DNA of 64,000 nucleotides from Rhizobium sp. FKY42. GTDB taxonomy: Bacteria > Pseudomonadota > Alphaproteobacteria > Rhizobiales > Rhizobiaceae. The notes beneath the pieces are model-generated. The model was not told the origin of the DNA. It was given only the letters and a program-made list of their open reading frames with translations, and searched no databases. A program made the translations under genes and the position numbers. Location: contig NZ_STGA01000029.1 of assembly GCF_005222835.1 (NCBI RefSeq), positions 620,001 to 684,000 on the forward strand. The letters run 5' to 3'. Position 1 is the stretch's first letter, and each line of letters starts with the position of its first letter. Below, piece by piece: positions 56,022-64,000 of this stretch.

Positions 56022-56900
56022 ATGGTGCCGCTGTTCGATATGATCATGAGAGCGCAGAACGGTGCAGCCATGGATGCCATGGCCAAACAGTTCAATCTGG
56101 CGCAGGAACAGACGGCGCAGGCCATGGCGGCACTGCTGCCTGCCTTCTCCTCCGGTTTCAAACGGTCGAGTGCCAATCCCTACGATATGAGCTCTCTGAT
56201 GAGCGCCATGTATTCGGGCAATTACGGCAAATATTTCGAGGATGTGAGCAAGGCCTTTACTCCACAGGGCATGATGGATGGCAATGCCGTGCTGGAGAAG
56301 CTCTTCGGTTCCAAGGAGGTTTCCCGGGCCGTGGCAGAGCAGGCCGCTCAACTGACCGGTATAGGGCAGGATGTTCTCAAGCAGATGATGCCTGCCATGG
56401 CAGACACTTTGATGGGTGGACTGTTCAAGCAGATGAGCGGCCAGATGACTCCTAACAATGCCTTCTCCCCGGACGCCATGACCCGCATGAGCGAGCAATG
56501 GCTACAGGCCATTGGCTTCCAGCCGAAGCCCAAGCCGCAAGCCGACCCCTTCTCCCTTAATAATCCGATGTTCCAGGCTGTGCGCAGTTTCTGGGGACTG
56601 GACAAGCAGCAGGAACAGAAGGCGCAGGCGACAGGAAATCCCTTCCTCGACAACCCTTTCGCCAAAGCATTCCAGGACATGATGACCGGCGGATTGCAAT
56701 CCAAGCCAGCCGAGGAAGCCGCGCAGCCGAAGCCAGAGGCAGAAGCGCCCAAGCCGGATAACGAGGCTTTTCGGTCTATGCTGAATTCCATGTTCGACAC
56801 CGGGGTCGAAGTTCAAAAAGCATATCAGAAGAATATGGAAACCCTGATAGAAGGCTACCGGCGCAGCGCTACCGCAGAGCCGAGCAAGAGCGACGGCTGA
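56022..56900 (+). CDS. DUF937 domain protein
   Basis: A 292-residue protein. Residues 1-135 are a DUF937 helical domain (MVPLFDMIMRAQNGAAMDAM, FNLAQEQTAQAMAALLPAFSSGF). The C-terminal half is Gln/Lys/Pro/Ala-rich and ends in a helix with EVQKAYQKNMETLIEGYRR. No signal peptide is seen. The family is uncharacterised. GAGAGGAG before the ATG at 56022 supports the start; an ATG further up gives an unrelated leader. Confidence 0.85.
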   Translation: MVPLFDMIMRAQNGAAMDAMAKQFNLAQEQTAQAMAALLPAFSSGFKRSSANPYDMSSLMSAMYSGNYGKYFEDVSKAFTPQGMMDGNAVLEKLFGSKEVSRAVAEQAAQLTGIGQDVLKQMMPAMADTLMGGLFKQMSGQMTPNNAFSPDAMTRMSEQWLQAIGFQPKPKPQADPFSLNNPMFQAVRSFWGLDKQQEQKAQATGNPFLDNPFAKAFQDMMTGGLQSKPAEEAAQPKPEAEAPKPDNEAFRSMLNSMFDTGVEVQKAYQKNMETLIEGYRRSATAEPSKSDG

Positions 56901-56927
56901 GCCAGATCGTTTCTACGTTTCAGAGAC

Positions 56928-56961
56928 AAAAAAGCCCGGCAGGTGGACATACCGGCCGGGC
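56928..56961 (-). terminator. Terminator of the DUF1127 transcript
   Basis: On the minus strand GCCCGGC and its complement (56955-56961 with 56934-56940) form a stem, followed by TTTTTT (56928-56933). It lies 145 bases past the DUF1127 stop codon, leaving a long structured 3' region. Confidence 0.8.
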
Positions 56962-57105
56962 AAGGAGCAGGGGTATTGGCGGACCCTGCGGGGAAAACTT
57001 GAATTGGAGCATGCCGAACAGACGGGAGGTGGATCATCTGATCCGGAATGCCTGGGTGGCGCGGTAAGCCACCTGAAGTTCGAACTCAGCCTGTCATCGG
57101 GCTTT
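56962..57105 (-). ncRNA. Candidate 3'-UTR small RNA after the DUF1127 gene
   Basis: Between the DUF1127 stop and the terminator lie two more hairpins on the minus strand: GGTGGC/GCCACC (57055-57073) and GGATCA/TGATCC (57031-57044). A single-stranded CCTCCC (57024-57029) follows directly. In Rhodobacter sphaeroides the DUF1127 gene ccaF1 is followed by processed CcsR sRNAs with exposed CCUCC loops; the resemblance is structural only and is my inference. No promoter of its own is evident. Confidence 0.4.
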
Positions 57106-57393
57106 TTACTTTCCGGCCGAAAATGTACCAGGTTGACGGGGAGCCGACGGCAGGAGCGTGAACGGATCCTGCAACAGCCTCGTCGTATCAAGTACGTGAT
57201 CGACATCCCGACGGTTAAGACCAATGTCTCGCAGATGGGCTTCGTCAAGTTCTGCGATGGCTGCCAGTGCCTGTCGATTGCGCACACCGTTCAATACGGA
57301 TTTGACCCAGGATGTAGCCGTGGCAAAAAAGCGTGTCTCGGCTTTGCCAGCATTTGCCAGTGCAGGGGTAAAGGTCCGGTCGGTCGTGCGCAT
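57106..57393 (-). CDS. DUF1127 domain protein
   Basis: A 95-residue basic protein whose central part (RQALAAIAELDEAHLRDIGL, then NRRDVDHVL) is the DUF1127 helix pair. A ~45-residue N-terminal leader and a short C-terminal tail surround it. DUF1127 proteins are small RNA-binding or stress-linked proteins in alphaproteobacteria. AAAGGA before the ATG at 57393 sets the start. It is divergent from a LysR gene; its leader region has a perfect palindrome, and its 3' region is structured. Confidence 0.82.
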   Translation of the reverse strand: MRTTDRTFTPALANAGKAETRFFATATSWVKSVLNGVRNRQALAAIAELDEAHLRDIGLNRRDVDHVLDTTRLLQDPFTLLPSAPRQPGTFSAGK

Positions 57394-57420
57394 GGGAGTA
57401 TCCTTTCGATTCGGCACGAG

Positions 57421-57432
57421 GGAGCATGCTCC
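57421..57432. promoter_or_regulatory. Perfect 12-bp palindrome between DUF1127 and LysR genes
   Basis: GGAGCATGCTCC is self-complementary, 28 bases upstream of the DUF1127 ATG, and overlaps a larger hairpin to 57450 (TGCAC/GTGCA). It may be an operator or a leader-RNA structure. Confidence 0.4.
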
Positions 57433-57577
57433 TGCACGGGTGCACAGGAGTGACAGCGTCTTGCGGCGTTGGAGGTCAATGTCGCTTTGCTATGATGCAG
57501 TTATCGCCGAATTCATATTGATCAGTCCAACGAATGTTTCTAATGATTAACATCAGCGAACCTGATGGATAGAGCCG

Positions 57578-58534
57578 ATGTCAGCACCTTTGGATATAGA
57601 TCAGCTGCATACCTTCGTCGCAATCGTCGACGCAGGCAGTTTCACGAAGGCGGCCGACCGCGTGTTCAAAACGCAAAGCGCGGTTTCCATGCAGATGCGA
57701 CGCCTGGAAGAGCGCGTTGGCAAGCAGCTTTTCACCAAGGATGGACGAGGTAACCGGCTTACGGCAGAAGGCGAGAAGCTTCTGAACTATGCGCGCCGCA
57801 TCATTCGCCTCAACAACGAAGCGATTGCTGCATTTGACGACAACCGTCTTGAAGGCACCCTGCGCATCGGCACGCCGGATGACTATGCCGATCGCTACAT
57901 GCCCGAAATAATTGGGCGTTTTGCCAAGACACATCCGAATGTCGAACTGTACATCGTCTGCGAGCCTTCAGTCGATCTGGCCGAAAAGATGGCAAGGGGC
58001 GAACTGGATATTGCGCTGGTGACCCATAATCCGCGTGCGCGGCAATCGGATGTCGTGCGGACCGAGCCGCTCTGCTGGGTCGCTTCGGCAAATCATCCCC
58101 TGCGGGACAGCGCACCGGTGCCACTGGCCGTTGGGCGCCGCGATTGCAACTGGCGGCAGCTCGCCTGCTCGGCACTGGATGCGGATGGGCGCGACTATCA
58201 AATCCTGTTCACAAGCTGGTCTTCGACTGTGGTCGCTGCAGCCGTACTGGCGGGCATGGCGGTTTCGGTGCTGCCGGAGTCGGCACTTCGCCCTGGAATG
58301 AAAGTCCTGACCCAGGCGGATGGCTTTCCTCCCCTGCCCCCGGTCCAGATCGGTTTGATGAAACGGCCCGGTCTTTCGACGTCGCTGATGACGGCGATCA
58401 CCGATCACATCACCGCATGTCTCGACAATATTTCGTCGACGGTGGCTGCCGATGAGGTGGACGGCGCGGAAATAAAGCCATTCGGCCGCAGCGGAACACG
58501 CTTGCGCAGCATACCGATGATGCCCGGCTGGTAA
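57578..58534 (+). CDS. LysR-family transcriptional regulator
   Basis: A 318-residue LysR regulator. The HTH lies at 6-65 (LDIDQLHTFVAIVDAGSFTKAA, SAVSMQMRRLEERVGKQLFTK), followed by the substrate-binding domain with LRIGTPDDYADRYMPEIIGRF, ELDIALVTHNP and GMAVSVLPESAL. The overall pattern resembles rhizobial LysR proteins that act on neighbouring genes, but no ligand can be assigned. Divergent DUF1127 and convergent dienelactone-hydrolase-like genes are the neighbours. Confidence 0.9.
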   Translation: MSAPLDIDQLHTFVAIVDAGSFTKAADRVFKTQSAVSMQMRRLEERVGKQLFTKDGRGNRLTAEGEKLLNYARRIIRLNNEAIAAFDDNRLEGTLRIGTPDDYADRYMPEIIGRFAKTHPNVELYIVCEPSVDLAEKMARGELDIALVTHNPRARQSDVVRTEPLCWVASANHPLRDSAPVPLAVGRRDCNWRQLACSALDADGRDYQILFTSWSSTVVAAAVLAGMAVSVLPESALRPGMKVLTQADGFPPLPPVQIGLMKRPGLSTSLMTAITDHITACLDNISSTVAADEVDGAEIKPFGRSGTRLRSIPMMPGW

Positions 58535-58543
58535 CCGGGCATC
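58519..58543. terminator. Hairpin over the LysR stop codon
   Basis: GATGCCCGG (58519-58527) pairs perfectly with CCGGGCATC (58535-58543); the TAA stop (58532-58534) is in the loop. It sits between convergent genes and can serve both strands, though T runs are weak. Confidence 0.6.
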
Positions 58544-58554
58544 ACAAGAAACGA

Positions 58555-59442
58555 TCAGGCCAGATACTTCTTGAAGAAGGCTGTCGTGCGGCTCCAGGCG
58601 AGATCTGCTGCCGCCTTGTCGTAGCGTGCCGCCGATGTATCGTTGTTGAAGGCGTGGTTGACGCCGTCATAGATGAAGATCTCGAATGTCTTGCCGTTAT
58701 CCGTCAGCGCTTTCTTGTAGGCGTCAATCCCGGCATTGATCCGTTCATCCAGACCCGCATAATGAAGCAGAAGCGGTGCCTTGATGGCAGGAACATCGGC
58801 TGCCGGTGCCTGTGCGCCATAATAGGCGACGCCTGCGTTCAACTCCGGTGACTTGGTGGCCATGCGGTTGACCAGGCCGCCACCCCAGCAGAAACCAACC
58901 GCACCCACCTTGCCATTGGCGCTCTGGTGCTTGGCGAGAAATGCCCGCGTTGCCTCGCCATTGGCGACCGTCTGGGCCATGTCAAGCGTGCTGAACATCT
59001 CGCGTGCCTTGTCCTCATTGGAGGGCGTGCCGCCCTGCGGCGACAGGAAATCTGGCGCAAGCGCCACGAAACCATCGACAGCGACGCGGCGGGCGACATC
59101 ACGAATATGCTCGTTCAAGCCGCGATTTTCATGGATAACAATGACGGATCCCAATGGGGCAGAAGCGGATTTAGGCGTGACGAGGTAGCCCTTCATCTCA
59201 CCCGAGGCGCCGGGATAGGTGACATCCTGGCCGGCAACACGGCTATCATCCGGAGCAACCATGGCCGCCTGTGCGCTGTTTGCGGCAAGCATGGGAGCGA
59301 TGGTTGCCGCAGCTGCACCAGAGCCTGCGAGAACCGTCAATCTTTCCATGAACTTCCGACGGTCGAGGCTGAGATGGGTATATTCATCATAGGCGTCGAT
59401 CATGGCCTGCGTGATATTCGGCTTATCATTCTGGCGATCCAT
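58555..59442 (-). CDS. Dienelactone-hydrolase-family protein with Tat-like signal
   Basis: A 295-residue alpha/beta hydrolase. The nucleophile elbow GFCWGG holds Cys185, with an Asp in LHYAGLDERI and the catalytic His in GVNHAFNN. That is the DLH (carboxymethylenebutenolidase-like) set. The N-terminal 60 residues carry DRRKFMERL (R28-R29) followed by an Ala-rich hydrophobic stretch and NSAQA, a twin-arginine-type signal, so it is probably exported folded. The true substrate is unknown; such exported relatives are common. It lies upstream of a terminator and the adh gene's 3' end. Confidence 0.86.
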   Translation of the reverse strand: MDRQNDKPNITQAMIDAYDEYTHLSLDRRKFMERLTVLAGSGAAAATIAPMLAANSAQAAMVAPDDSRVAGQDVTYPGASGEMKGYLVTPKSASAPLGSVIVIHENRGLNEHIRDVARRVAVDGFVALAPDFLSPQGGTPSNEDKAREMFSTLDMAQTVANGEATRAFLAKHQSANGKVGAVGFCWGGGLVNRMATKSPELNAGVAYYGAQAPAADVPAIKAPLLLHYAGLDERINAGIDAYKKALTDNGKTFEIFIYDGVNHAFNNDTSAARYDKAAADLAWSRTTAFFKKYLA

Positions 59443-59483
59443 AGGGTTTCCTCTGCTGGGTTTTGGTGCGGCTAAGATGGAAC

Positions 59484-59509
59484 AAAAAGAGCGGCCTGGA
59501 AGCCGCTCT
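59484..59509 (-). terminator. Terminator of the alcohol dehydrogenase gene
   Basis: On the minus strand AGAGCGGC and its complement (59502-59509 with 59488-59495) form an 8-base stem, followed by TTTTTG. It lies 31 bases after the adh stop. Confidence 0.8.
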
Positions 59510-59540
59510 CACTTTATCCGCCAACACGTCTACGTGACGA

Positions 59541-60569
59541 TCAGTCTGCCAGATCCAATACGATGCGTCCATCGATCTTGCCCACCTCCATGCGGTGGAA
59601 GATGTCGTTGATGTTCTCGATCCGGTCCCACGAGAAGTGCGAGGCAACCTTGCCTTCGCCTGCGAACATCAGGCTCTCTTCCAGATCCTGCCTCGTGCCA
59701 ACAATAGAGCCGCGGACAGTAATGCGCTTCAGAACCGTGTCGAAGACCGGCAGAGAGATGAAGCCAGGCGGCAGACCGACAAGCGACATGGTGCCTTTGG
59801 AGCGAAGGAAACCATAGGCCTGCTCCATGGCTTTGGGCGAGACAGCCGTTACCAATGCGCCGTGAACACCACCCGTTGCCTTTTGAACCTGCGCGGTGGC
59901 ATCGGCATCCTTGCCATTCACGGTCAGATCGGCGCCGAAGGTTTTTGCCAGCGCCAGCTTGTCGTCGAAGATGTCCGCGGCCACAACATGCATGCCCATG
60001 GCCTTGGCGTATTGAACCGCCAGATGGCCCAGCCCACCAATGCCGGAGATGACGACCCACTCTCCCGGCCTGACTTCCGTTTCCTTGAGGCCCTTGTAGA
60101 CAGTCACGCCCGCACACAGGATCGGGGCCGCCGGTCCGAATTCCAGATTGTCCGGCAGTTTCCCAACAAAGTCAGGATCGGCTAGGCCGTACTGCGCGAA
60201 GGTGCCGTTGACCGAATAGCCGGTATTCTGCTGCGAGCCGCACAATGTTTCCCATCCCGTGCGGCAGGGCGAGCAGCAGCCGCAGGCGGTGTGCAGCCAC
60301 GGAACGCCCACACGATCGCCCTCTTTGACGGATTTCACGCCAGCACCGAGTTTGGCCACGAAGCCTACGCCCTCATGGCCCGGAATAAAGGGAGGATTCG
60401 GCTTGACCGGCCAATCGCCATTGGCTGCATGGAGATCCGTGTGGCACACACCGGTCGCCTTGTACTGCACGAGAATCTGGCCCGGGCCCGGCTCCGGAAC
60501 TGCCATTTCCTCGATTGCGAGCGGCTGCCCGAAGGCACGCACGACGGCAGCTTTCATTGTCTCAGCCAT
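59541..60569 (-). CDS. adhP: Zinc-dependent alcohol dehydrogenase, AdhP type
   Basis: A 342-residue medium-chain dehydrogenase. The catalytic zinc site is GVCHTDLHAANGDWP and GHEGVGFV, the structural zinc site has four Cys in CGCCSPCRTGWETLC, and the NAD-binding GIGGLGHLAVQYAKAMG follows. It most likely oxidises primary alcohols or reduces aldehydes. The ATG at 60569 (MAETMKAAVV) is preceded by GGAG. It has its own terminator and is downstream of the MAPEG gene. Confidence 0.94.
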   Translation of the reverse strand: MAETMKAAVVRAFGQPLAIEEMAVPEPGPGQILVQYKATGVCHTDLHAANGDWPVKPNPPFIPGHEGVGFVAKLGAGVKSVKEGDRVGVPWLHTACGCCSPCRTGWETLCGSQQNTGYSVNGTFAQYGLADPDFVGKLPDNLEFGPAAPILCAGVTVYKGLKETEVRPGEWVVISGIGGLGHLAVQYAKAMGMHVVAADIFDDKLALAKTFGADLTVNGKDADATAQVQKATGGVHGALVTAVSPKAMEQAYGFLRSKGTMSLVGLPPGFISLPVFDTVLKRITVRGSIVGTRQDLEESLMFAGEGKVASHFSWDRIENINDIFHRMEVGKIDGRIVLDLAD

Positions 60570-60591
60570 GATCAAACTCCATCTCCAAACG

Positions 60592-60624
60592 AAAAGGTCC
60601 GGGCTGTCGAATTGCCCAGACCTT
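60592..60624 (-). terminator. Hairpin after the MAPEG gene
   Basis: AAGGTC-GGGC (60594-60604) pairs with GCCC-GACCTT (60614-60624), with one mismatch; the minus strand continues TTTTC. It is also close upstream of the adh start. Confidence 0.55.
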
Positions 60625-60688
60625 GTCTAGATGAGATTCAGCATTGGCTTATTGATCTGCCTCAACTACGCGGGTTTGTGCCCCGCTC

Positions 60689-61108
60689 TCACGTCAGCAC
60701 CATCCAGATGGCAAGCCAGATCCACATGATCAGCAGTGCGCCAAAGCCCACGATGAAGGCTGGTCTGCGATGGGCAATACGATTCGTGGAGATGTGAATA
60801 TAGCTATGCACATAGCGGGAGATGACGAAAAGCCAGGCGAGCAAAACCGTGCCGATATTATCCGCATTGACGATGTAGATCGCAATACAAGCAACATGGA
60901 AGAAGATCGGCAACTCGAACTGATTCTTCAGGTTGTTATGCACGAACAGGCTGTCTTCCGGCTCGCTCAGATTCTGGCGGAACTGGGAAACTGTTGCCCG
61001 CCCACCTTTGACTGCCGCAACGCGCCTGCGTGACAGAAGCACGTAGAGCACGAAGACAAGCACGACATGGGCAAACATCGGCCAGATCATGGATTGATCC
61101 GAAATCAT
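60689..61108 (-). CDS. MAPEG-family membrane protein
   Basis: A 139-residue protein with four predicted helices and the MAPEG pattern NNLKNQFELPIFFHVACIAIY, then RYVHSYIHISTNRIAHRRPAF. The family includes microsomal glutathione S-transferases and leukotriene synthases; bacterial members are poorly characterised. AAGGAA precedes the ATG. Glutathione made by GshA is a plausible co-substrate. Confidence 0.88.
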   Translation of the reverse strand: MISDQSMIWPMFAHVVLVFVLYVLLSRRRVAAVKGGRATVSQFRQNLSEPEDSLFVHNNLKNQFELPIFFHVACIAIYIVNADNIGTVLLAWLFVISRYVHSYIHISTNRIAHRRPAFIVGFGALLIMWIWLAIWMVLT

Positions 61109-61163
61109 TCAATTTCCTTTCCAGGCATTTCCCGCACTGCTTGGCCGCTTCCGATGCCTATCC

Positions 61164-61529
61164 TTATTGACGCCGAAGACGGAGTGTCTCTGTTCCAGAG
61201 CCATCTTCGCCGGATACGGTCCAAACGCCTTCCAACACCCCATTGCCCTTTACCTCGTAGACAACCAGGCCGACATCCTTACCGAGAATGTAGGAGGCGG
61301 CAAACGCGTTTTCGTAGAGCATGCAAATGCCTGTGGACGAGGTGGAACCCGTTTTCCACTCGATGGAGCAGGTTGTCTCGCTGGTTAGCTTGATGCGAGC
61401 CGTGCCCTGATACTTGCTGCCGTCCAGATTGGTTCCACGAACATCGTAAGTACCGGCCTCGACGGTCTGCCCGAGCACCGGAAAGGCCGGAAGAGCGGCC
61501 AGAACTGCGACTGCAATCAGTTTTCTCAT
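61164..61529 (-). CDS. Small exported protein of unknown function
   Basis: A 121-residue protein with a signal peptide (MRKLIAVAVLAALPAFPVLG). The mature part is a small beta-rich domain: GTYDVRGTNLDGSKYQGTAR, TTCSIEWKTG and LEGVWTVSGEDGSGTETL, with two Cys that could pair. I recognise the look of a rhizobial exported family but no function. GGGG before the ATG fixes the start. It precedes the MAPEG gene by 55 bases on the same strand. Confidence 0.75.
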   Translation of the reverse strand: MRKLIAVAVLAALPAFPVLGQTVEAGTYDVRGTNLDGSKYQGTARIKLTSETTCSIEWKTGSTSSTGICMLYENAFAASYILGKDVGLVVYEVKGNGVLEGVWTVSGEDGSGTETLRLRRQ

Positions 61530-61591
61530 TGTCTACCCCTGATCCCCTGAAGCCCCGCGTTGTGAACGAGGCGGCATCAGAATAATCGGGG

Positions 61592-61623
61592 CGTTGCGGC
61601 TGGCAATGGCGCCTGCCGCAACG
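61592..61623 (-). terminator. Hairpin after guaB
   Basis: CGTTGCGG (61592-61599) and CCGCAACG (61616-61623) form an 8-base stem with an inner GGC/GCC step, 15 bases past the guaB stop. No T tract follows on the minus strand, so it may not be a full terminator. Confidence 0.5.
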
Positions 61624-61638
61624 ATAGAACTTTATTTA

Positions 61639-63132
61639 TCAGCCGCCGTTGCCGGGATAGTTCGGGCTCTCGCGCGTGATGGTCACTCCATGCGGATGGC
61701 TTTCACGAAGGCCAGCGCCGGAAATGCGAACGAAGGTCGCCTTCGCCTGAAAGTCCTTGATATCCTTGCCGCCGACATAGCCCATAGCCGCCTTCAGGCC
61801 GCCTGCAAGCTGGTGAAGCACGGCCGAGACCGGACCCTTGTAGGGTACCTGACCCTCGATGCCTTCGGGCACCAGCTTCAGCGTATCGCGCACTTCCGCC
61901 TGGAAATAGCGGTCTGCCGAACCCCGCGCCATGGCACCAACGGAACCCATGCCGCGATAGGCCTTGAAGGAACGGCCCTGGTAGAGATAGACCTCGCCCG
62001 GGCTTTCATCCGTGCCGGCCAGCAACGACCCGACCATGACGGCAGAGGCGCCTGCGGCAATCGCCTTTGCCACGTCTCCGGAGAATTTCAGGCCACCATC
62101 GGCGATAACCGGAATGTCGTGCTTGTTGGCTTCCTCGACAGCCGCCATGACGGCCGCGAGCTGGGGTACGCCGACACCTGCCACAACGCGCGTGGTGCAG
62201 ATCGAACCGGGACCGATACCGACCTTCACGCAATCGGCACCGGAATCGATGAGCGCGCGCGCTCCCTCGCCCGTTGCCACATTGCCCGCAATGATGCGGA
62301 TGGCGTTCGACATCTTCTTGACGTGTGCAACGGCATCCAGAACCTTCTGGCTATGTCCATGCGCTGTATCGACGACGATCACGTCGCAACCGGCCTCGAT
62401 CAGGCGCTCGGCCCGCTCCACACCGTCGTCACCGGTTGAGATGGCGGCGGCAACGCGAAGGCGACCCTGCGCATCCTTGGCAGCATGCGGGTTCAGCTGC
62501 GACTTCTCAATGTCCTTGACGGTGATCAGGCCGATGCAGCGTCCGTCATTGTCGACGACGAGCAGCTTCTCGATGCGATGGGAATGAAGCAGGCGCTTGG
62601 CTTCCTGCTGGTCTACGCCATCCTTGACCGTCACGAGGTTTTCGCGGGTCATCAACTCGTAGATCTTCTGGTTCGGATTGGAGGCAAAGCGAACGTCGCG
62701 GTTGGTGAGGATACCGACAAGCCGACCGGGACGACCACCATTCTCGACCACCGGAATGCCGGAAATGCCGTGCGCCTTCATCAGCGAAAGGGCTTCGGCC
62801 AGCGTGGCATCCGGACCGATGGTGACCGGATTGACGACCATGCCGCTCTCGAACTTCTTGACCTGGCGTACTTCCTCGGCCTGCTGGACCGGGGTCAGAT
62901 TGCGATGAATGACGCCAATGCCACCGGCCTGCGCCATGGCAATTGCCAGACGGCTTTCCGTGACCGTATCCATGGCTGACGAGAGGATCGGAAGCGACAG
63001 ATCGATGTCGCGGGCAATGCGCGTGGCAATATTCGTCTGTCCGGGCATGACTTCGGAATGACCCGGCTGCAGCAGCACGTCGTCGAAAGTCAGCGCTTCG
63101 GCGCCCGTTGCGGATTCAATGATTCGAGCCAT
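61639..63132 (-). CDS. guaB: IMP dehydrogenase
   Basis: A 497-residue enzyme for the committed step of GMP synthesis. It has the [14 protein letters not shown] start, a CBS-domain pair inserted (about 95-200), the catalytic loop [15 protein letters not shown] with the active Cys, [16 protein letters not shown], and [20 protein letters not shown]. The ATG at 63132 (MARIIES) follows AAGGAA; longer frames add a spurious leader. Confidence 0.96.
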   Translation of the reverse strand: MARIIESATGAEALTFDDVLLQPGHSEVMPGQTNIATRIARDIDLSLPILSSAMDTVTESRLAIAMAQAGGIGVIHRNLTPVQQAEEVRQVKKFESGMVVNPVTIGPDATLAEALSLMKAHGISGIPVVENGGRPGRLVGILTNRDVRFASNPNQKIYELMTRENLVTVKDGVDQQEAKRLLHSHRIEKLLVVDNDGRCIGLITVKDIEKSQLNPHAAKDAQGRLRVAAAISTGDDGVERAERLIEAGCDVIVVDTAHGHSQKVLDAVAHVKKMSNAIRIIAGNVATGEGARALIDSGADCVKVGIGPGSICTTRVVAGVGVPQLAAVMAAVEEANKHDIPVIADGGLKFSGDVAKAIAAGASAVMVGSLLAGTDESPGEVYLYQGRSFKAYRGMGSVGAMARGSADRYFQAEVRDTLKLVPEGIEGQVPYKGPVSAVLHQLAGGLKAAMGYVGGKDIKDFQAKATFVRISGAGLRESHPHGVTITRESPNYPGNGG

Positions 63133-63247
63133 GGCCAATTTCCTTACAATATAGGAAGCCCGTCCCGGCGGGAGATGCCGGAAGCGTTCTTCAGGAATGG
63201 GAAGTTGGCGAGGGCTGGTAACACGGTTATGACAGGATGGGAATAGC

Positions 63248-63276
63248 AAAAAGCGGGGCTTCTTTCGATACCCCGC
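63248..63276 (-). terminator. Terminator of the metallo-beta-lactamase-fold gene
   Basis: On the minus strand GCGGGG pairs with CCCCGC (63271-63276 with 63253-63258), followed by TTTTT (63248-63252), 28 bases after the stop codon. Confidence 0.75.
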
Positions 63277-63303
63277 CTTCAGATCCATCAAAACTGGGTG
63301 CTA

Positions 63304-64000
63304 TCAGATATCGAACTGATAGCTCTTCGGAACGAAGCGGTAGCCAGTATCCTTCTTTTCCACGAAGCCGACAGCCGGGAACGGCATGTGATAGCCGAGG
63401 AAGGCAACCTTGTCTGTCGCGAGCATGTCGAACACCTTTTTGCGGGTTGCGGCGGCTGCGGCCTTGTCCATGTCGAAGCGGACTTCCCATTCCGGCTTCT
63501 GAAGCGACAGCACGTAGTGGTTTGCCGTATCTGCCGTCAGGATCAGGCGCTTGCCCGCAGATTCGACGTTATAGATCATATGACCCGGTGAATGGCCGAA
63601 GGCTGCCATGCCGGTGATGCCGGAGGTAACGGATGCATTGTCACCAACGAACTTCGTCTTCTCCGCCAGCGGCTTGACGTTCGCCAGAACGCCTTTCTGG
63701 CCTCCTTCCGCGGGTGTGCCCGCACGGGCAGGATTGGTCCAGAAATCATATTCCGCCTGACCTGCGATGTAGCGCGCATTGGCGAAGGCTGGCTTTCCGT
63801 CTTCCATCAGACCGCCGATGTGATCACCATGCATATGGGTGATCACCACGACCGTTACATCTTCCGGCTTGTAGCCGACGGCTTTGATACCTTCCAGCAG
63901 GCGGCCTGTGCCCTGGGCACGCCCACCCTGGCCAAGTCCGGTATCGAACAGCACGACATCGCTACCGGTATCAATCATGACCGGCGCGAAAGAATTCACC
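63304..64000 (-). CDS. Metallo-beta-lactamase-fold hydrolase, C-terminal part
   Basis: The last ~232 residues of an MBL-fold protein whose start lies beyond the right edge. The metal motif THMHGDHIGG is present, then GHSPGHMIY (third His), LTADTANH (bridging Asp) and GYHMPFPAVG (last His). The domain order suits a hydrolase of lactones or small esters rather than a beta-lactamase. Cellular location cannot be told because the N-terminus is missing. Confidence 0.88.
   Translation of the reverse strand, partial: VNSFAPVMIDTGSDVVLFDTGLGQGGRAQGTGRLLEGIKAVGYKPEDVTVVVITHMHGDHIGGLMEDGKPAFANARYIAGQAEYDFWTNPARAGTPAEGGQKGVLANVKPLAEKTKFVGDNASVTSGITGMAAFGHSPGHMIYNVESAGKRLILTADTANHYVLSLQKPEWEVRFDMDKAAAAATRKKVFDMLATDKVAFLGYHMPFPAVGFVEKKDTGYRFVPKSYQFDI

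Overview
The window looks like a chromosomal segment of an alphaproteobacterium in the Rhizobiaceae, closest in style to Agrobacterium or Rhizobium. The grounds are the protein families and gene order: short-form HisG with HisZ beside HisS, GlcDEF, plant-type GshA, an lpxK-HAD-waaA-DUF4170-cysQ-pmbA run, DUF2093, DUF1127 and DUF937 proteins, and a CIRCE-controlled groESL pair. The placement is an inference from content, not from a search. Coding density is high and most of the sequence is GC-rich, with AT-rich intergenic pockets near 2.7, 40.5, 42.5 and 44.4 kb. I see no rRNA, tRNA, CRISPR array, transposase or integrase.

Layout. 0-2.7 kb: the start of a CorA magnesium transporter, a cysteine-free Mrp/ApbC ATPase and a LuxR-type regulator. 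2.8-7.0 kb: an IclR regulator divergent from a four-gene sugar operon (sugar 1-dehydrogenase, DgoK, DgoA, SMP-30 lactonase) that fits non-phosphorylated galactose degradation. 7.1-11.0 kb: a PRC-barrel protein, a GGDEF-EAL protein and a PAS/receiver protein. 11.3-13.4 kb: mutL and DUF2093. 13.4-19.1 kb: a lipid A/Kdo operon that runs on to CysQ-like and PmbA-like genes. 19.2-25.8 kb: a Kef-type antiporter, a patatin, three RNA-modification genes (rsmD, an rluB-like gene with a very long tail, tadA) and a lipoprotein. 25.9-32.8 kb: ileS, a BrnA-like orphan antitoxin, ribF, a HAD phosphatase and chrA. 32.8-40.4 kb: groESL, small envelope proteins and hisS-hisZ-hisG.

40.4-44.8 kb reads as an accessory pocket: a di-haem cytochrome c, two Met/His-rich exported proteins that look copper-related, a HAD hydrolase and a small unknown protein, separated by AT-rich spacers with repeats. 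44.8-51.3 kb: tag, tandem L,D-transpeptidases and glcDEF. 51.5-57.0 kb: a Nudix hydrolase, a Pit phosphate permease, rsmE, gshA and a DUF937 protein. 57.1-64 kb: a DUF1127 gene with a structured 3' region, a LysR regulator, an exported dienelactone-hydrolase-like protein, a zinc alcohol dehydrogenase, MAPEG, guaB and the end of a metallo-beta-lactamase-fold hydrolase.

Most genes are housekeeping. The observations most worth a second look are the cysteine-free, His-rich Mrp, the DUF1127 3' region that resembles the CcaF1/CcsR arrangement of Rhodobacter, the antitoxin without a toxin between ribF and ileS, the long basic tail on the RluB-like enzyme, the accessory di-haem/copper pocket, and patches of foreign-looking codon use inside ileS and hisS. 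I did not find a clear multi-gene system that is wholly new.
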